From positions 1 to 43,339 of the forward strand of contig JAQZAZ010000032.1 of assembly GCA_029239355.1 (NCBI GenBank): a stretch of DNA of 43,339 nt. Reading direction: 5' to 3'. The notes below the pieces were generated by a model. It saw nothing but the letters and a program-made list of their open reading frames with translations, did no database searches and was not told the DNA's origin. Every line of letters begins with the position of its first letter. Position 1 is the stretch's first letter. Position numbers and translations under genes: made by a program. This document shows positions 8,557 through 17,800 of the stretch, in pieces. Source of the stretch: Sphingobacterium sp. (lineage in GTDB: Bacteria > Bacteroidota > Bacteroidia > Sphingobacteriales > Sphingobacteriaceae).

Positions 8557-8572
8557 AGCCAATATTTTAATA

Positions 8573-9625
8573 TTATTGATTTGTACTATTATCCTTTTCA
8601 ATGGGTACCTGAAGCATTACCCAGTCTTTTATCCTACGCGAAATAGTCGACGAAACCACAAAACTGTCTGTATCTCCAAACGGTACATGCAAAATAATCC
8701 GAAGCCGGCCGCCCTTCAATTGATAACAGGACTTGACCATATCAAGCGGTATGGCATGATAGCGGTCTATTTTCTGTACAAATCCATTCGTATCTCGTAC
8801 CACCTCATTTAGGCTACGCTGTTCACAACCTATTCCATCCTCCATATTACCCTTTAAAAATAATTTGACGATCGGTGTATTATTGGTCTTCTCGAATAAA
8901 AATATACCTAGTTCATTGTACATGATCTTTTTGGTCAAGTATCTATTGTTTAGCAAAAATTCCTCCTCAAGCGTATCCATTCCTTTCAACAGTGCGAGGT
9001 CAATGTCTTCGGTCGTATCCCCTTCTTTCTCATTTTCATCTGTTTTGGAAGGTTCTTCCTCACCCACCAACCGATTATTCGACCAGAGCGCTAATTGCCC
9101 CTCTTGCTCTGATAATTTTTGTTCCAGATGCCCTACTCGCTTTTCCAGTTCCCTGACATAAGTCTCCCTTTTCCGATACACAGACGAATAAAAAAAGATC
9201 GCATAGCCCATATTAAAAAACAACATCCCGCCCAAGATCACCAGGAGCGGTAACCATATCCACTCGCTTTTGGGCGCAGCGACAGGCCGGATGATTGCAA
9301 ATAAAAATATTGTAGGCAGCAAAACGCAAAAGAAAAACTGTGCGCCCAAACGATCCCCAAAATTGTGTAGCCAGCTTTTTTTCCTGTCCAACAGCTTGAT
9401 AATCGTGCGCGTATAGAAGAGCGCAATAGCGACGATTAGCACATAAAATAGATAACTCAGGATCAGCGGACTATCCTCAAACCAGTCTGATAGCGCAGCG
9501 ATGTAACCAATATACCAACAAATCCCCCCGAAAAGAACCGAGGCAATGCATACCCATATAAAATCCGGATAATGCACATGCACCTCCGTATCTTTTGAAT
9601 ACTTGACCTGTTGGATACTTTCCAT
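8573..9625 (-). CDS. membrane-bound LytTR-like transcriptional regulator
   Basis: This 350-residue protein has four predicted membrane helices in the first 150 residues (for example FIWVCIASVLFGGICWYIGY and LPLLVILGGMLFFNMGYAIF). A coiled-coil-like acidic linker follows (ELEKRVGHLEQKLSEQEGQL, then an E/D-rich stretch). The C-terminal ~110 residues resemble a LytTR DNA-binding domain. Marks include EVVRDTNGFVQKIDRYHAIPL, an LRIILHVP strand and FVVSSTISRRIKDW, which parallels the usual VSxS...F..W end. Such proteins bind tandem 9-bp repeats and are usually driven by a membrane or receiver signal. Here the signal would enter through the membrane part. A repeat array of matching pitch lies at 12113. 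The domain assignment is from pattern only. Confidence 0.62.
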   Translation of the reverse strand: MESIQQVKYSKDTEVHVHYPDFIWVCIASVLFGGICWYIGYIAALSDWFEDSPLILSYLFYVLIVAIALFYTRTIIKLLDRKKSWLHNFGDRLGAQFFFCVLLPTIFLFAIIRPVAAPKSEWIWLPLLVILGGMLFFNMGYAIFFYSSVYRKRETYVRELEKRVGHLEQKLSEQEGQLALWSNNRLVGEEEPSKTDENEKEGDTTEDIDLALLKGMDTLEEEFLLNNRYLTKKIMYNELGIFLFEKTNNTPIVKLFLKGNMEDGIGCEQRSLNEVVRDTNGFVQKIDRYHAIPLDMVKSCYQLKGGRLRIILHVPFGDTDSFVVSSTISRRIKDWVMLQVPIEKDNSTNQ

Positions 9626-9984
9626 AATCTACGTTTATATATAGGACAAAAACCTTTACCGATCTCATAGATAAAAATAGGCTAGGTTAAATCCGAAAAA
9701 AAATTTCTTTTAATCAGGAATTTTATATCATAAATTTAGTCAATATTTTAATAATCAGTCCATAAAAGCAGAAATACTACCCCCATGCCCGACTTTTGCA
9801 AGTCAATAAAATACGCCAAAACAGGAAAATTGAGTGCTTTATTGTACAGATAATATCCTTCGTTGCAAAAAGACATCCTTTAATGTAGAAAACGTGTGTT
9901 TGTTGAAATAAAGATGATCATCAAGCAGAATAAACCCCTTTATAGGTAATTTTAGCATATAGCAATTTACTGATTATAAAAACC
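9626..9984. other. 359-bp divergent intergenic region without a recognised gene
   Basis: AT-rich DNA between the divergent LytTR-like and membrane-protein genes. I see no open frame of useful size, no clear hairpin and no convincing pair of -33/-7 elements. TAATTTTA at 9948-9955 is one mismatch from TAnnTTTG but lacks an upstream TTTG at proper distance. Promoters for both genes must lie here. Confidence 0.5.
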
Positions 9985-10686
9985 ATGCGTATGGAAACCA
10001 CAAAGCCAACGATACAACGATTCACCCGCAATCACATCCTGATCTGCGTAGCGGTCCTCGTCACCTTATATGGTCTATTCGTTGCCCCAACATTCCCATT
10101 AAGCGTATATAGCATAGGCGTCCTTGTACTATTTATACCCTTTTTGGAGATCCGTAATCAAAGCGTGGTACTCCAGTTATTCTTTGTTTTCTTTATCTGC
10201 ATCCAGATCAGCAGCATTGCACTATTTGACCGTCTGCCCTATGAGTTACTGCTCGGTTCACAGCCCTTTGGACCAGCTTTTATACATGCCCTTCCTGCTG
10301 CGCTCCTGTGTTGCGCTGCGGCTCATATTCTACTGCTCAAGCATGTGAATATCGTAAAACTATACACCGTCCAGTTTCCCATTATGCTTATTGCCTGTAC
10401 TTGGTATATCCGCATGGTTCTGATCCTCAATAATTGCCAGCATACACCGGATGCCAAGAATGTACAGATTACGGCTGTTGTCGTTCAGAAATGTCCTGTG
10501 TGCTGCGATATTCATGAGCTTCTACTTTCCTTTTCTTACGAAGGGCGACAATATCAGCTACCGATGGACGTACATCCTAAACTTTATGAGAAAGCAAAAG
10601 AAGGCGATAAGCTCAATCTCCGGCTGCATCCCGGTGTATATGGTTGGCCTTGGTACCACAAAGATATCAAAAGGAGGTACAAATGA
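9985..10686 (+). CDS. uncharacterised multi-pass membrane protein
   Basis: This 233-residue protein has about five hydrophobic segments between residues 15 and 150 (for example LICVAVLVTLYGLFV and PFLEIRN-flanked helices). A C-terminal extracytoplasmic or cytoplasmic domain of about 80 residues contains four cysteines (NNCQHT, QKCPVCCDIHEL). The clustered cysteines could bind metal or form disulfides. No family is recognised. The start at 9985 could equally be the ATG at 9991. The gene ends with ATGA shared with the next start, so the two are translationally coupled. Confidence 0.65.
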   Translation: MRMETTKPTIQRFTRNHILICVAVLVTLYGLFVAPTFPLSVYSIGVLVLFIPFLEIRNQSVVLQLFFVFFICIQISSIALFDRLPYELLLGSQPFGPAFIHALPAALLCCAAAHILLLKHVNIVKLYTVQFPIMLIACTWYIRMVLILNNCQHTPDAKNVQITAVVVQKCPVCCDIHELLLSFSYEGRQYQLPMDVHPKLYEKAKEGDKLNLRLHPGVYGWPWYHKDIKRRYK

Positions 10687-11774
10687 TTGTAAGTCTATAC
10701 CAGCTCACGCTGATGATCGAAACATTGCATCGTGTCGATCAGACCGAGATACCGGCAAGGCTATACAGTATATCGGTAGCCTGTTCGGACAATTTCCCTT
10801 TAGCGCTACAAGCCTACAGAGAGGCCGGCAATGTCGACAGGACAAGTAATACCGTACGTTTATATCATATACAATTGCTCTGGCTACACCAAAAGCTGAC
10901 GGCATTCTGTACGGATAAGGATATTGAAGACCGGAGTGCGCTAACTGCATTGGAGGAACTGCTGGAGCGTATTGAATTTTTATTTAAAAATGATATCGAT
11001 CCCGCTACAGCCTTACCCGGGCACTATAAAGACAAGATCAGTACCTATATCTACAGTCGTCTTCCTGCTATCTTTGACCAGTTGGCAAAAAAAAATATTC
11101 CGCTGGCCTACCTCCACGAAATCCAATCGGCCATCGACAGCCTATTTGAGGAGGGCAAGATACCTTATATCCAGTACCACCATCAGGACTATTTGATACA
11201 GCTGCTGGATGCGCTAAGGCAGCTGGCCGAAGATAGCCGACAAAGAAAAAACTGGCATTGCCGCTTTTTGATCCTGATGATCAATTTCAATTTTAACCAT
11301 ATGGGATTTTTCAACCGATGGAAAGAAATTTATCAGACTGATCCCATCTTTATGGAAAATTTATTGCGATTTCCAAAACATTTTTCCTGCATACGGGGCT
11401 TTGCTTACGATAGTAACCGCAGCAGTCTACTTAAGCTGATGTGTGAATATGTGCAGACGGAGCCATCCCATTCTCAGCAAACATCATTAGGAAAAGATGA
11501 TGAGCAATTTATACATAGCAACTTCAATGGCAAGGAGCTCAAGCTCTGGCTACATTTGTGTGTAAAAGCCAATATTACGCGTTCGTCTGAGAAAAAAGAG
11601 GTCGCTGCGGAGTTTTCAAAACTCATCAAGACCAAAGAAGGTATCTTGCTGACGCCACATACCTTGACGAAAATGGATAAAAGTGTCGAGTATGCTGCCG
11701 CAGTTCGTATTCTCCGGACATTAAACAACATGCAGGCAGAGCTACGCGAGCTATTCCCGGATTTAAAAAGGTAA
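10683..11774 (+). CDS. uncharacterised alpha-helical cytoplasmic protein
   Basis: The start at 10683 is fixed by a full Shine-Dalgarno match, AAGGAGGT (10671-10678), unusual for this phylum, and by the ATGA overlap with the previous stop. The 363-residue product has no signal peptide or membrane helix and is rich in helices throughout, for example LTALEELLERIEFLF and IQSAIDSLFEEG. The C-terminal third (KELKLWLHLCVKANITRSSEKKE in part) could carry a helix-turn-helix-like bundle, but I cannot assign a family. Coupling to a cysteine-bearing membrane protein suggests they act together. Confidence 0.65.
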   Translation: MIVSLYQLTLMIETLHRVDQTEIPARLYSISVACSDNFPLALQAYREAGNVDRTSNTVRLYHIQLLWLHQKLTAFCTDKDIEDRSALTALEELLERIEFLFKNDIDPATALPGHYKDKISTYIYSRLPAIFDQLAKKNIPLAYLHEIQSAIDSLFEEGKIPYIQYHHQDYLIQLLDALRQLAEDSRQRKNWHCRFLILMINFNFNHMGFFNRWKEIYQTDPIFMENLLRFPKHFSCIRGFAYDSNRSSLLKLMCEYVQTEPSHSQQTSLGKDDEQFIHSNFNGKELKLWLHLCVKANITRSSEKKEVAAEFSKLIKTKEGILLTPHTLTKMDKSVEYAAAVRILRTLNNMQAELRELFPDLKR

Positions 11775-12073
11775 AAAAAAGAAAAATCATAAAAAGTAGG
11801 GGTATTCACCCACTACCCCTGCAATTGCCCCTTATCATACGGCTATAAATAGTGGCCGGAACTATTTCCTGCCCCGATAGTCCCTTCCGGTATATTTACA
11901 ACCATTTCACCCATGCTACCCCCTTCCCTTTCCTAAAATCTATTTAAAGCCTGTTTGCAAGCATGATGAGCATGAAATACTACCCCTGCGAAGCGCTATT
12001 ATCTGCGCTACCTTTGATTTAAGGCGTACGAGAAAGTAGATGCTGACGCTCAGGCAGGCCGCTGTACCTAATG
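11775..12073. other. 299-bp intergenic stretch before the 21-bp array
   Basis: No gene is visible. It contains C-rich tracts (several CCCC runs, with TACCCCT pairing weakly with AGGGGTA at 11798-11804), a 12-nt direct repeat of GCGCTA near 11993-12010, and a TGTACCT/AGGTACA inverted repeat at 12063-12087. None of these is a clear functional site on its own. Confidence 0.4.
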
Positions 12074-12100
12074 GAGGGGCAGGTACACCGCCCTCTTTTT
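12074..12100 (+). terminator. possible terminator just upstream of the 21-bp array
   Basis: GAGGGGC (12074-12080) pairs with GCCCTC (12090-12095) with one bulge, around a 9-nt loop, and is followed directly by TTTTT. It lies 13 nt before the first array unit, so it could end upstream transcription or act as an attenuator of the following genes. Confidence 0.5.
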
Positions 12101-12112
12101 AGAGAAGCAAAG

Positions 12113-12351
12113 AAATAATAAAAGCCCATTCAAAAATAATAAAACCCTAACGGGATATAATAAAACACGGGATATAAATAGTTAGGAGGGAAATACAAAT
12201 AGTTAGTATGCTGTAGAGCATAAATAATAAAGGAGCAATGCTAAATAGTTAAGGCCGGAAAAACGAAAAATAATATAACTGCAACCGGAAATAATAAAAC
12301 AGCGGAAAGAAATAATAAATGCCACAGTACAAATAATTAGAACTATGGAAG
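12113..12351 (+). repeat. array of eleven 9-bp repeats at 21-bp pitch
   Basis: The 9-mer AAATA(A/G)T(A/T)A starts at 12113, 12134, 12155 (ATATAATAA), 12176, 12197, 12222, 12243, 12268 (AAATAATAT), 12289, 12310 and 12331. The pitch is exactly 21 bp in eight of ten steps and 25 bp in the other two (after 12197 and 12243). Each 9-mer is followed by 12 bp that differ from unit to unit. Three units read AAATAGTTA, seven are AAATAATAA or a one-base variant, and the last is AAATAATTA. The final unit runs into the start codon of the MauE-like gene at 12345. It is not a CRISPR array: the repeats are too short and no cas gene is present. A phased protein-binding array is the simplest reading. Confidence 0.85.
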
Positions 12352-13085
12352 CGAATAAAACAAGCAGCATGATATATAAGATCCTTCGGACGGTAATGAT
12401 CCTTTTTTGGATCTATGTAGGCATGGACAAGATCTGGCAGCTGGGCGCATTTCGGATCGCCCTCGAGCAGCAGCCAGTAATCAGTTATCTGGCTCCGATA
12501 CTCTTTTGGTTACTTCCGCTCATGGAAATCGGTGTTGGGATATTGCTAGCCATGCCAGTAGCTGGGTTGCGTGCCTGGGGATGGAGAACCTCCACCCTAT
12601 TGATCATCGTTTTTACGATCTATATCGGATTAGGCGTACTGAATGTCTATGCACAGAAACCCTGTATGTGCACGAGCTTTCTGAGTGGTATCTCCTGGAC
12701 TGTGCATCTCTTGATAAATATCCTGATTCTTGGCCTTTCTATCATAGGATTGGTACTGCATCGGAGAGTTGTCAAATATGAAGAGCGAGTAATCACAGGC
12801 AAAACAAACATCGCACTATTTCTGATTGGCTTTATAGCAATGGGAGCCATCAGCTACAGGAACATCCACTATACAAAGTCAAAAGATATGTGGTATACAC
12901 CAGACAGTCTCTATTATTATCCAGCACATAACGACGTCAGTAGGCCTACAGTAGGCAGCCTGGCATATAGATACGATCGGTATACAGAACCGTACCGACA
13001 ATTATTTACCAAAGATTTGCAGGCCAGCACTTTCACTAATCAATTTCTGGCCTGCAGTACAGAAAGGAGGGTAGCAACATGCTAA
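12345..13085 (+). CDS. MauE/DoxX-like redox-associated membrane protein
   Basis: This 246-residue protein starts within the last unit of the 21-bp array. Four to five membrane helices (residues about 10-160) have the DoxX/MauE look: FWIYVGMDKIWQLGAF at the first helix, PLMEIGVGILLA in the second, and a PCMC cysteine pair before the last helix of the domain. In MauE-type proteins such cysteines pass electrons or disulfides to periplasmic partners. A further helix (IALFLIGFIAMGA) and an extracytoplasmic tail of about 75 residues with two cysteines follow, longer than usual. It overlaps the next gene by 7 nt. With TlpA opposite, it suggests a disulfide-exchange function for this locus. Confidence 0.8.
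   Translation: MEANKTSSMIYKILRTVMILFWIYVGMDKIWQLGAFRIALEQQPVISYLAPILFWLLPLMEIGVGILLAMPVAGLRAWGWRTSTLLIIVFTIYIGLGVLNVYAQKPCMCTSFLSGISWTVHLLINILILGLSIIGLVLHRRVVKYEERVITGKTNIALFLIGFIAMGAISYRNIHYTKSKDMWYTPDSLYYYPAHNDVSRPTVGSLAYRYDRYTEPYRQLFTKDLQASTFTNQFLACSTERRVATC
13064..13070 (+). promoter_or_regulatory. strong Shine-Dalgarno for the small secreted protein
   Basis: AAGGAGG sits 8 nt before the ATG at 13079, inside the end of the MauE-like gene. Such full matches are rare in Bacteroidota, and here it supports a separate, strong start for the small secreted protein. Confidence 0.7.
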
Positions 13086-13462
13086 CCAAATTTTTAAACA
13101 ATTATGGCTACATGATATTAGGCGGAGCCATGATTATCGGATTCTCAGCATTTAAAGGCGCTGAGGCTTATGCAGGAAAGAAATTAGATCCTGTAACTAT
13201 TTATTTCCATGGAGACGAGACCAGTTCAAGCCAAGTTTCCAGTGCGTTCCGTTGGACAACGACGCCAAATGGTGAGAGCTGTAACGATGTCGATCTTATG
13301 GCCTGCTCGCAAGTTGTAGATCAAACAGATTTGATTAGTTCAAGTCGATTAGATTCAACTAAGATTCAACTTGGCGCAACTCCGACTTCTGGCGGAAATT
13401 TTATCCCGTCCAAAGCTGGAGGTAGCAGTTCCACTCCATTTTCTCCTACTAATAGGGGATAA
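13079..13462 (+). CDS. small secreted protein with a cysteine pair
   Basis: This 127-residue product has an N-terminal export or anchor helix (NYGYMILGGAMIIGFSAF) with a likely cleavage near EAYAG. The remainder is Ser/Thr/Gly-rich, with only two cysteines (GESC and LMAC, 10 residues apart), and ends in a low-complexity tail. Small exported proteins in MauE/TlpA/SusCD clusters of Bacteroidota, such as those called DUF6520, are similar in layout, but I cannot prove membership. The two cysteines could be the substrate of the MauE and TlpA proteins encoded next to it. It is the last gene before the bidirectional hairpin. Confidence 0.7.
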   Translation: MLTKFLNNYGYMILGGAMIIGFSAFKGAEAYAGKKLDPVTIYFHGDETSSSQVSSAFRWTTTPNGESCNDVDLMACSQVVDQTDLISSSRLDSTKIQLGATPTSGGNFIPSKAGGSSSTPFSPTNRG

Positions 13463-13467
13463 ATGGT

Positions 13468-13496
13468 GAAGGTAGGCTCCTGAGGAGCCTACCTTC
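13468..13496. terminator. perfect bidirectional hairpin between convergent operons
   Basis: GAAGGTAGGCTCC (13468-13480) and its exact complement (13484-13496) enclose a 3-nt loop. It separates the convergent MauE/secreted-protein and TlpA-SusC-SusD units, and its last base is shared with the SusD stop codon. T-runs are short (TTCTATTTT), but the stem is very stable. Confidence 0.85.
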
Positions 13497-14851
13497 TATT
13501 TTGGATTCTGAGGTATGCCTGCAAGCCTAACGATATCCTCCGGAAGAGGAAGCGCATATGCATTAGCATTGGGTTTCAATGAAAAGAGTTGTCCATTCAC
13601 ATTCCTTTGGATCACAATATACTGCTCCTCCACATTCAAACGTTTGATATCCATCCATCGCAGACCTCTATACAAAAGTTCTTTTCTACGCTCATTTAAA
13701 ATTAATTCCAACGCCTCCCTCTGCCCTTTAACGTCGTAATCGTCAAACGTTCCTGTTTTATATCGGTAACCTAATAAATGATTTAGATCCTCTAGTCCTT
13801 GTTCTACTCTCCCAGTCCTTACATTACATTCCGCACGTATCAGATAGAGCTCATCAGATGCTATTCCCGAAAAATACTTCGCTGATCCTGTATAACTACC
13901 TTTAAACGCAGTCGTTCCATCATCCCAGACCTTAAAATAGGCAGACTTCCGTAGGTCATTGTCATGATAAGAACGATAGAGAAGTGTATCTGTCAATGCA
14001 CGTGTATTGTCCAGATTGCTACTCGCTAACAGTTCGGTGTAAAAGATTGTCTCTTTGTTGAACATTGAAAAAGGATAAGCAGCTGAAACCTTGACGTCCA
14101 TAGGGTTATTAAAATCCAGCAATTCAGGATTGTATTTTAGCACAAGATCAGCATAGTAAAGTGCCGAATCGTATTGATGCATGGATAAGTAGGTTCTGGC
14201 AAGCATTCCATAGGCTGCATACTTATTCGGTCGCATCACATGGCTGACTTTTTCCGGCAGCAGGTCGCCACATTCCCTAAAATCTGCGATAATCCTGTCA
14301 TAGCATTCAGTAATCGAAGACCGATGAGAAACCGCGTTAAAGTCCGAGCTATTGCGCAACACAATTCCCATATCGGTTTTGTTCTCTTCCGAGTACGCTT
14401 TTGAATATGTCCAGATTAAAGCAAGATATTGGCTGGCCCGATAGAACATCGCTGATGCGTAAACAGCATTCCATTGCGCAGTATTTCCGTCTGTTTTTTC
14501 AATTTTCTTGATTCGGTCCAATACCAGATTACTATTATATACCGTATTGTAAGCCGAAGCCCAATCATTTGGATAATTCTTCGTATAATTTTGCCATAGA
14601 TAGGTATTCTGTCCATAATCAATCAATGCATCATAGGTCGACTGTTTTAGAAAATAAGTGTCAGCAGATGCTTCGCCAAAAGAAGGATACTTTAAATTCA
14701 TGATCTTCGAATCATCTAACAATTTCTGTAAATCATCCAGACTCTTAGGTATCGCAAGGCCGTAATTGGATTGGACATCCAAGTATTTTTGACAGGCTAC
14801 CAATGAGAATACCACCAAGCCAATTAATGCAATTAAACTATATTTTTTCAT
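13496..14851 (-). CDS. SusD/RagB-family lipoprotein
   Basis: This 451-residue protein has a lipoprotein signal (VVFSLVAC, Cys at residue 20) followed by QKYLDV, the common opening of mature SusD proteins. Internally it has YRASQYLALIW, a TPR-like helix pair with ARTYLSMHQYDSALYYADL, and the C-terminal ELILNERRKELLYRGLRWMDIKR and ALPLPEDI. It should form the surface lid of the SusC gene 15 nt upstream. It is the last gene of the TlpA-SusC-SusD operon. Because the neighbours are redox and peptidase-like rather than glycosidases, the ligand may be a peptide or metal complex rather than a glycan; this is inference. Confidence 0.93.
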   Translation of the reverse strand: MKKYSLIALIGLVVFSLVACQKYLDVQSNYGLAIPKSLDDLQKLLDDSKIMNLKYPSFGEASADTYFLKQSTYDALIDYGQNTYLWQNYTKNYPNDWASAYNTVYNSNLVLDRIKKIEKTDGNTAQWNAVYASAMFYRASQYLALIWTYSKAYSEENKTDMGIVLRNSSDFNAVSHRSSITECYDRIIADFRECGDLLPEKVSHVMRPNKYAAYGMLARTYLSMHQYDSALYYADLVLKYNPELLDFNNPMDVKVSAAYPFSMFNKETIFYTELLASSNLDNTRALTDTLLYRSYHDNDLRKSAYFKVWDDGTTAFKGSYTGSAKYFSGIASDELYLIRAECNVRTGRVEQGLEDLNHLLGYRYKTGTFDDYDVKGQREALELILNERRKELLYRGLRWMDIKRLNVEEQYIVIQRNVNGQLFSLKPNANAYALPLPEDIVRLAGIPQNPK

Positions 14852-14866
14852 ATCATTTATCTTAAA

Positions 14867-17800
14867 TCAATAATCAAATGTCAGTCCTAGAGAAAAAACC
14901 TTCGGTGGACTTAACCGATAAGGGAATTCAGGGTCAATACCAAGCTTATTTGTACGCCAAATTATTCCAAGATTGGATACATTGGCTGACAATCCGATAT
15001 TGAAGGTTCTATTTCTCCCGACATATTTCTGTTGCCATGTTAAGGAAATATATTCCAACCGTATATGATCTCCCCGAAAGACATTAATATCTGCATATCC
15101 ATAGAATGAATCGGCCCCCGATTTTACAGGATAAACCATTGCCGGAACTTGGGTAGTTAACTCATCCCCTTTTTCCTGCCAACGTTGTTCAAAATCAGGA
15201 AAAGCTGTTCCACTCCCAAAAAGTGAAGAATAAGAAGTTACGGGGCGTCTAAAGTAGTAATCGCCTTTGTAACTGATATTGAAAGAAAGAAGCAATTTTT
15301 TCCAAGCAAAAGTATTGATGATATTGCCGAATACCTGCGGTTTAGACGATCCAAAATAGACAACACTTTCACTGGCCGACTGATATGCATCCGCCTGATT
15401 ACGTATAGCCGAATAATCAGTACTAGGCTTTCCGTTCAACAGGCCCTGCCCCTCCCCCCGATCATTGAGCCCCATCCATCTATACCCGGCCAAAGCATTC
15501 AGCGGTTTTCCGATAATCGGTGTAATCACATTTCCATCGGAAAGAAATGAAGTCACGCTATTCTGTCGATTATAATATTGGGTAGTCTTGTTCCGATTCA
15601 GGCTGATCAATAGTCGACTATCCCAATTGAATTTACCAACCATATTCTTTGAACTCAGTTCTATATCAAAACCTCGGCCCCTCATGGCCGCCACGTTTTT
15701 AACAACGGTTCCTTGCAAGCCCCAAGTGGTATAGTCATATTCACTTAGGCCATATAGATCTTTGCCTTTTTTAACATAATAGTCTATCCGACCTGAAAAT
15801 CTTGCTTTCAAAACCGAGAAATCAAGTCCAATATTGCTCGTTGCTACCCTTTCCCATTTTAGGGAAGGGTCATTTAATGTGCTTATTTGGAACATCGGAT
15901 AATTGGTATACGTACCAAGGCCTATATAGGCGATCGGATCAGGAGACCTACGGAGATCAACGTTCCCACTTGTACCATATGTCACTCTCAATTTTAGATA
16001 ATCAACCAGTGCAAGCTTAAGAAATGGTTCCTTATGTAAATCCCAGGAGGCGCCCATTGACCAAAGCGGGGACCATTTATCGTTTGTCGTAGCTCCAAAA
16101 ATATTCGCTCCATCCTTTCGCAGGCTCATAGATATTCCATAACGATCTAAAAAACGGTCACTGATGTTGCCATACAGTGAAACAAAACGATTTACATTTT
16201 TGAAAAACTCCGGTTGGCCCGGAATGGTCTGCGTTCCATTATCAGGGATTCTAGGGAAACGGTTGGTAAAATCCACCGGTGTATTTCTCATCGGGAGCTC
16301 ACTATATCCGTATGCTGTATAGCTATTGGTATTGAATAGATTCTCCCGTACCTCAGCACCGAGAATGCCAACAAGAAAATGTTTACCCAAAGACTTGTTC
16401 AGATCTATCTGCCCGCGCAACGTGTATGATCTACCTACGGCAACTGCATAACGCTTTATTCCACCGACTGGAATATTATATTTGGTGGGTGCGGATCCTG
16501 TGCCGATAACGGTAAATTGATTGATCCATTTTCGTGCCTCGTAACTCTCCAAGGTGCTAAGCACATTGTTTTCAGTGCGCTGTTGTTGAATCTGACCACC
16601 TACGTTCAGATGAACGAAAGGTAGTATCTTGTATTTTAGGTTCAGACTCGAAAACCATTCGTTGAGCTGTCTAACATCTGTAGCATATTTGTTTTCAGAA
16701 AGTGGGTAATAGTCCCAGTCCAAATAACCATTACTGTAGTTTTCGGAAAGATAACTTCTTCTAAATTCCTTTTCGAACGGGATTTCTCTACCGTTTTCAT
16801 CCAGAAACTGAACATACGGTGGCTGATAACTCCCATACGCCAACGATGAAAGTTCAGGTTTTCCTTTCCTCTGGTCATGATTGGTGTATACAGCCTGAAG
16901 ATCCAGCTGAATTTTTTCTGTAGGCCTAAAACTATTTGATAGCTGAATACTGACCTTCCGATTAAATGCATCCAACTCAGATCTATCTCCTGTATATCCG
17001 ATACCTAATCCATATGAGTTCCGAATTCCACCACCCGAAATATTCAATGCATGCTGATTAACAAATGGGACATTATAAAAGGCATCCATATAATTCTGCT
17101 TACCATGCTGTCCCATGAGTTTGCTGATCGCATCCGCAGAATCAGCGGACGAAATCAAATTTTGCCTGCGGGCATCCAAGATATAGACGACGGGAGTCTG
17201 TGCGTTATAAGGCTGATACAACAAGCCCGAATCGTAGTATCCTTTTTCAAAAAGGAACTTTTCTAATGCTATAAAATCACTATTTTTTAGCTGATAGATT
17301 TTAGTTAGATCACTATTTTCTCTCCATATCAGCGTATTTGCCAACGTTATTTTAGTTTTTTGCTCCGCAGCAAAGGCTCCTTTTTTTGACGTTATTACGA
17401 TTACGCCATTTCCGGCACGGGCTCCCCATATTGCACTTGCGGCAGCATCTTTCAAAATTGAAACACTTTCAATATTGTTGGGGTCAATATTGGCAATATC
17501 ACCCTCATATATAAAACCATCCAGTACTATGAGCGGATCCAGGTTCCCATTGATCGTACTCAATCCCCTAACCGATATATTCAACTTCTGTAGGTCTGCA
17601 TTTTGGATAGGCTGGTTGTCAAAACGCACGGCCGTGGTCATATTATTGAGCCGTTGGAGTATATTGGTACCGACCTGCTGATTGAGCATTTTATTATTTA
17701 CTACATCTATCGCACCAGTGACCTCATTAGCTTTTAGCGTTTGGTAGCCGGTATTGACAACAGCTTCCTCAAGATAATTCACCTTAGGCTGCAGATTTAT

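Noticed and set aside
11798..11820. Terminator after the gene ending at 11774
   Set aside because: The 7-bp AGGGGTA/TACCCCT stem has a 9-nt loop and no T-tract after it.
12113..12351. Mini-CRISPR interpretation of the 21-bp array
   Set aside because: The repeats are 9 bp of AT-rich sequence with internal variation, the spacers are 12 bp, and no cas gene is present.
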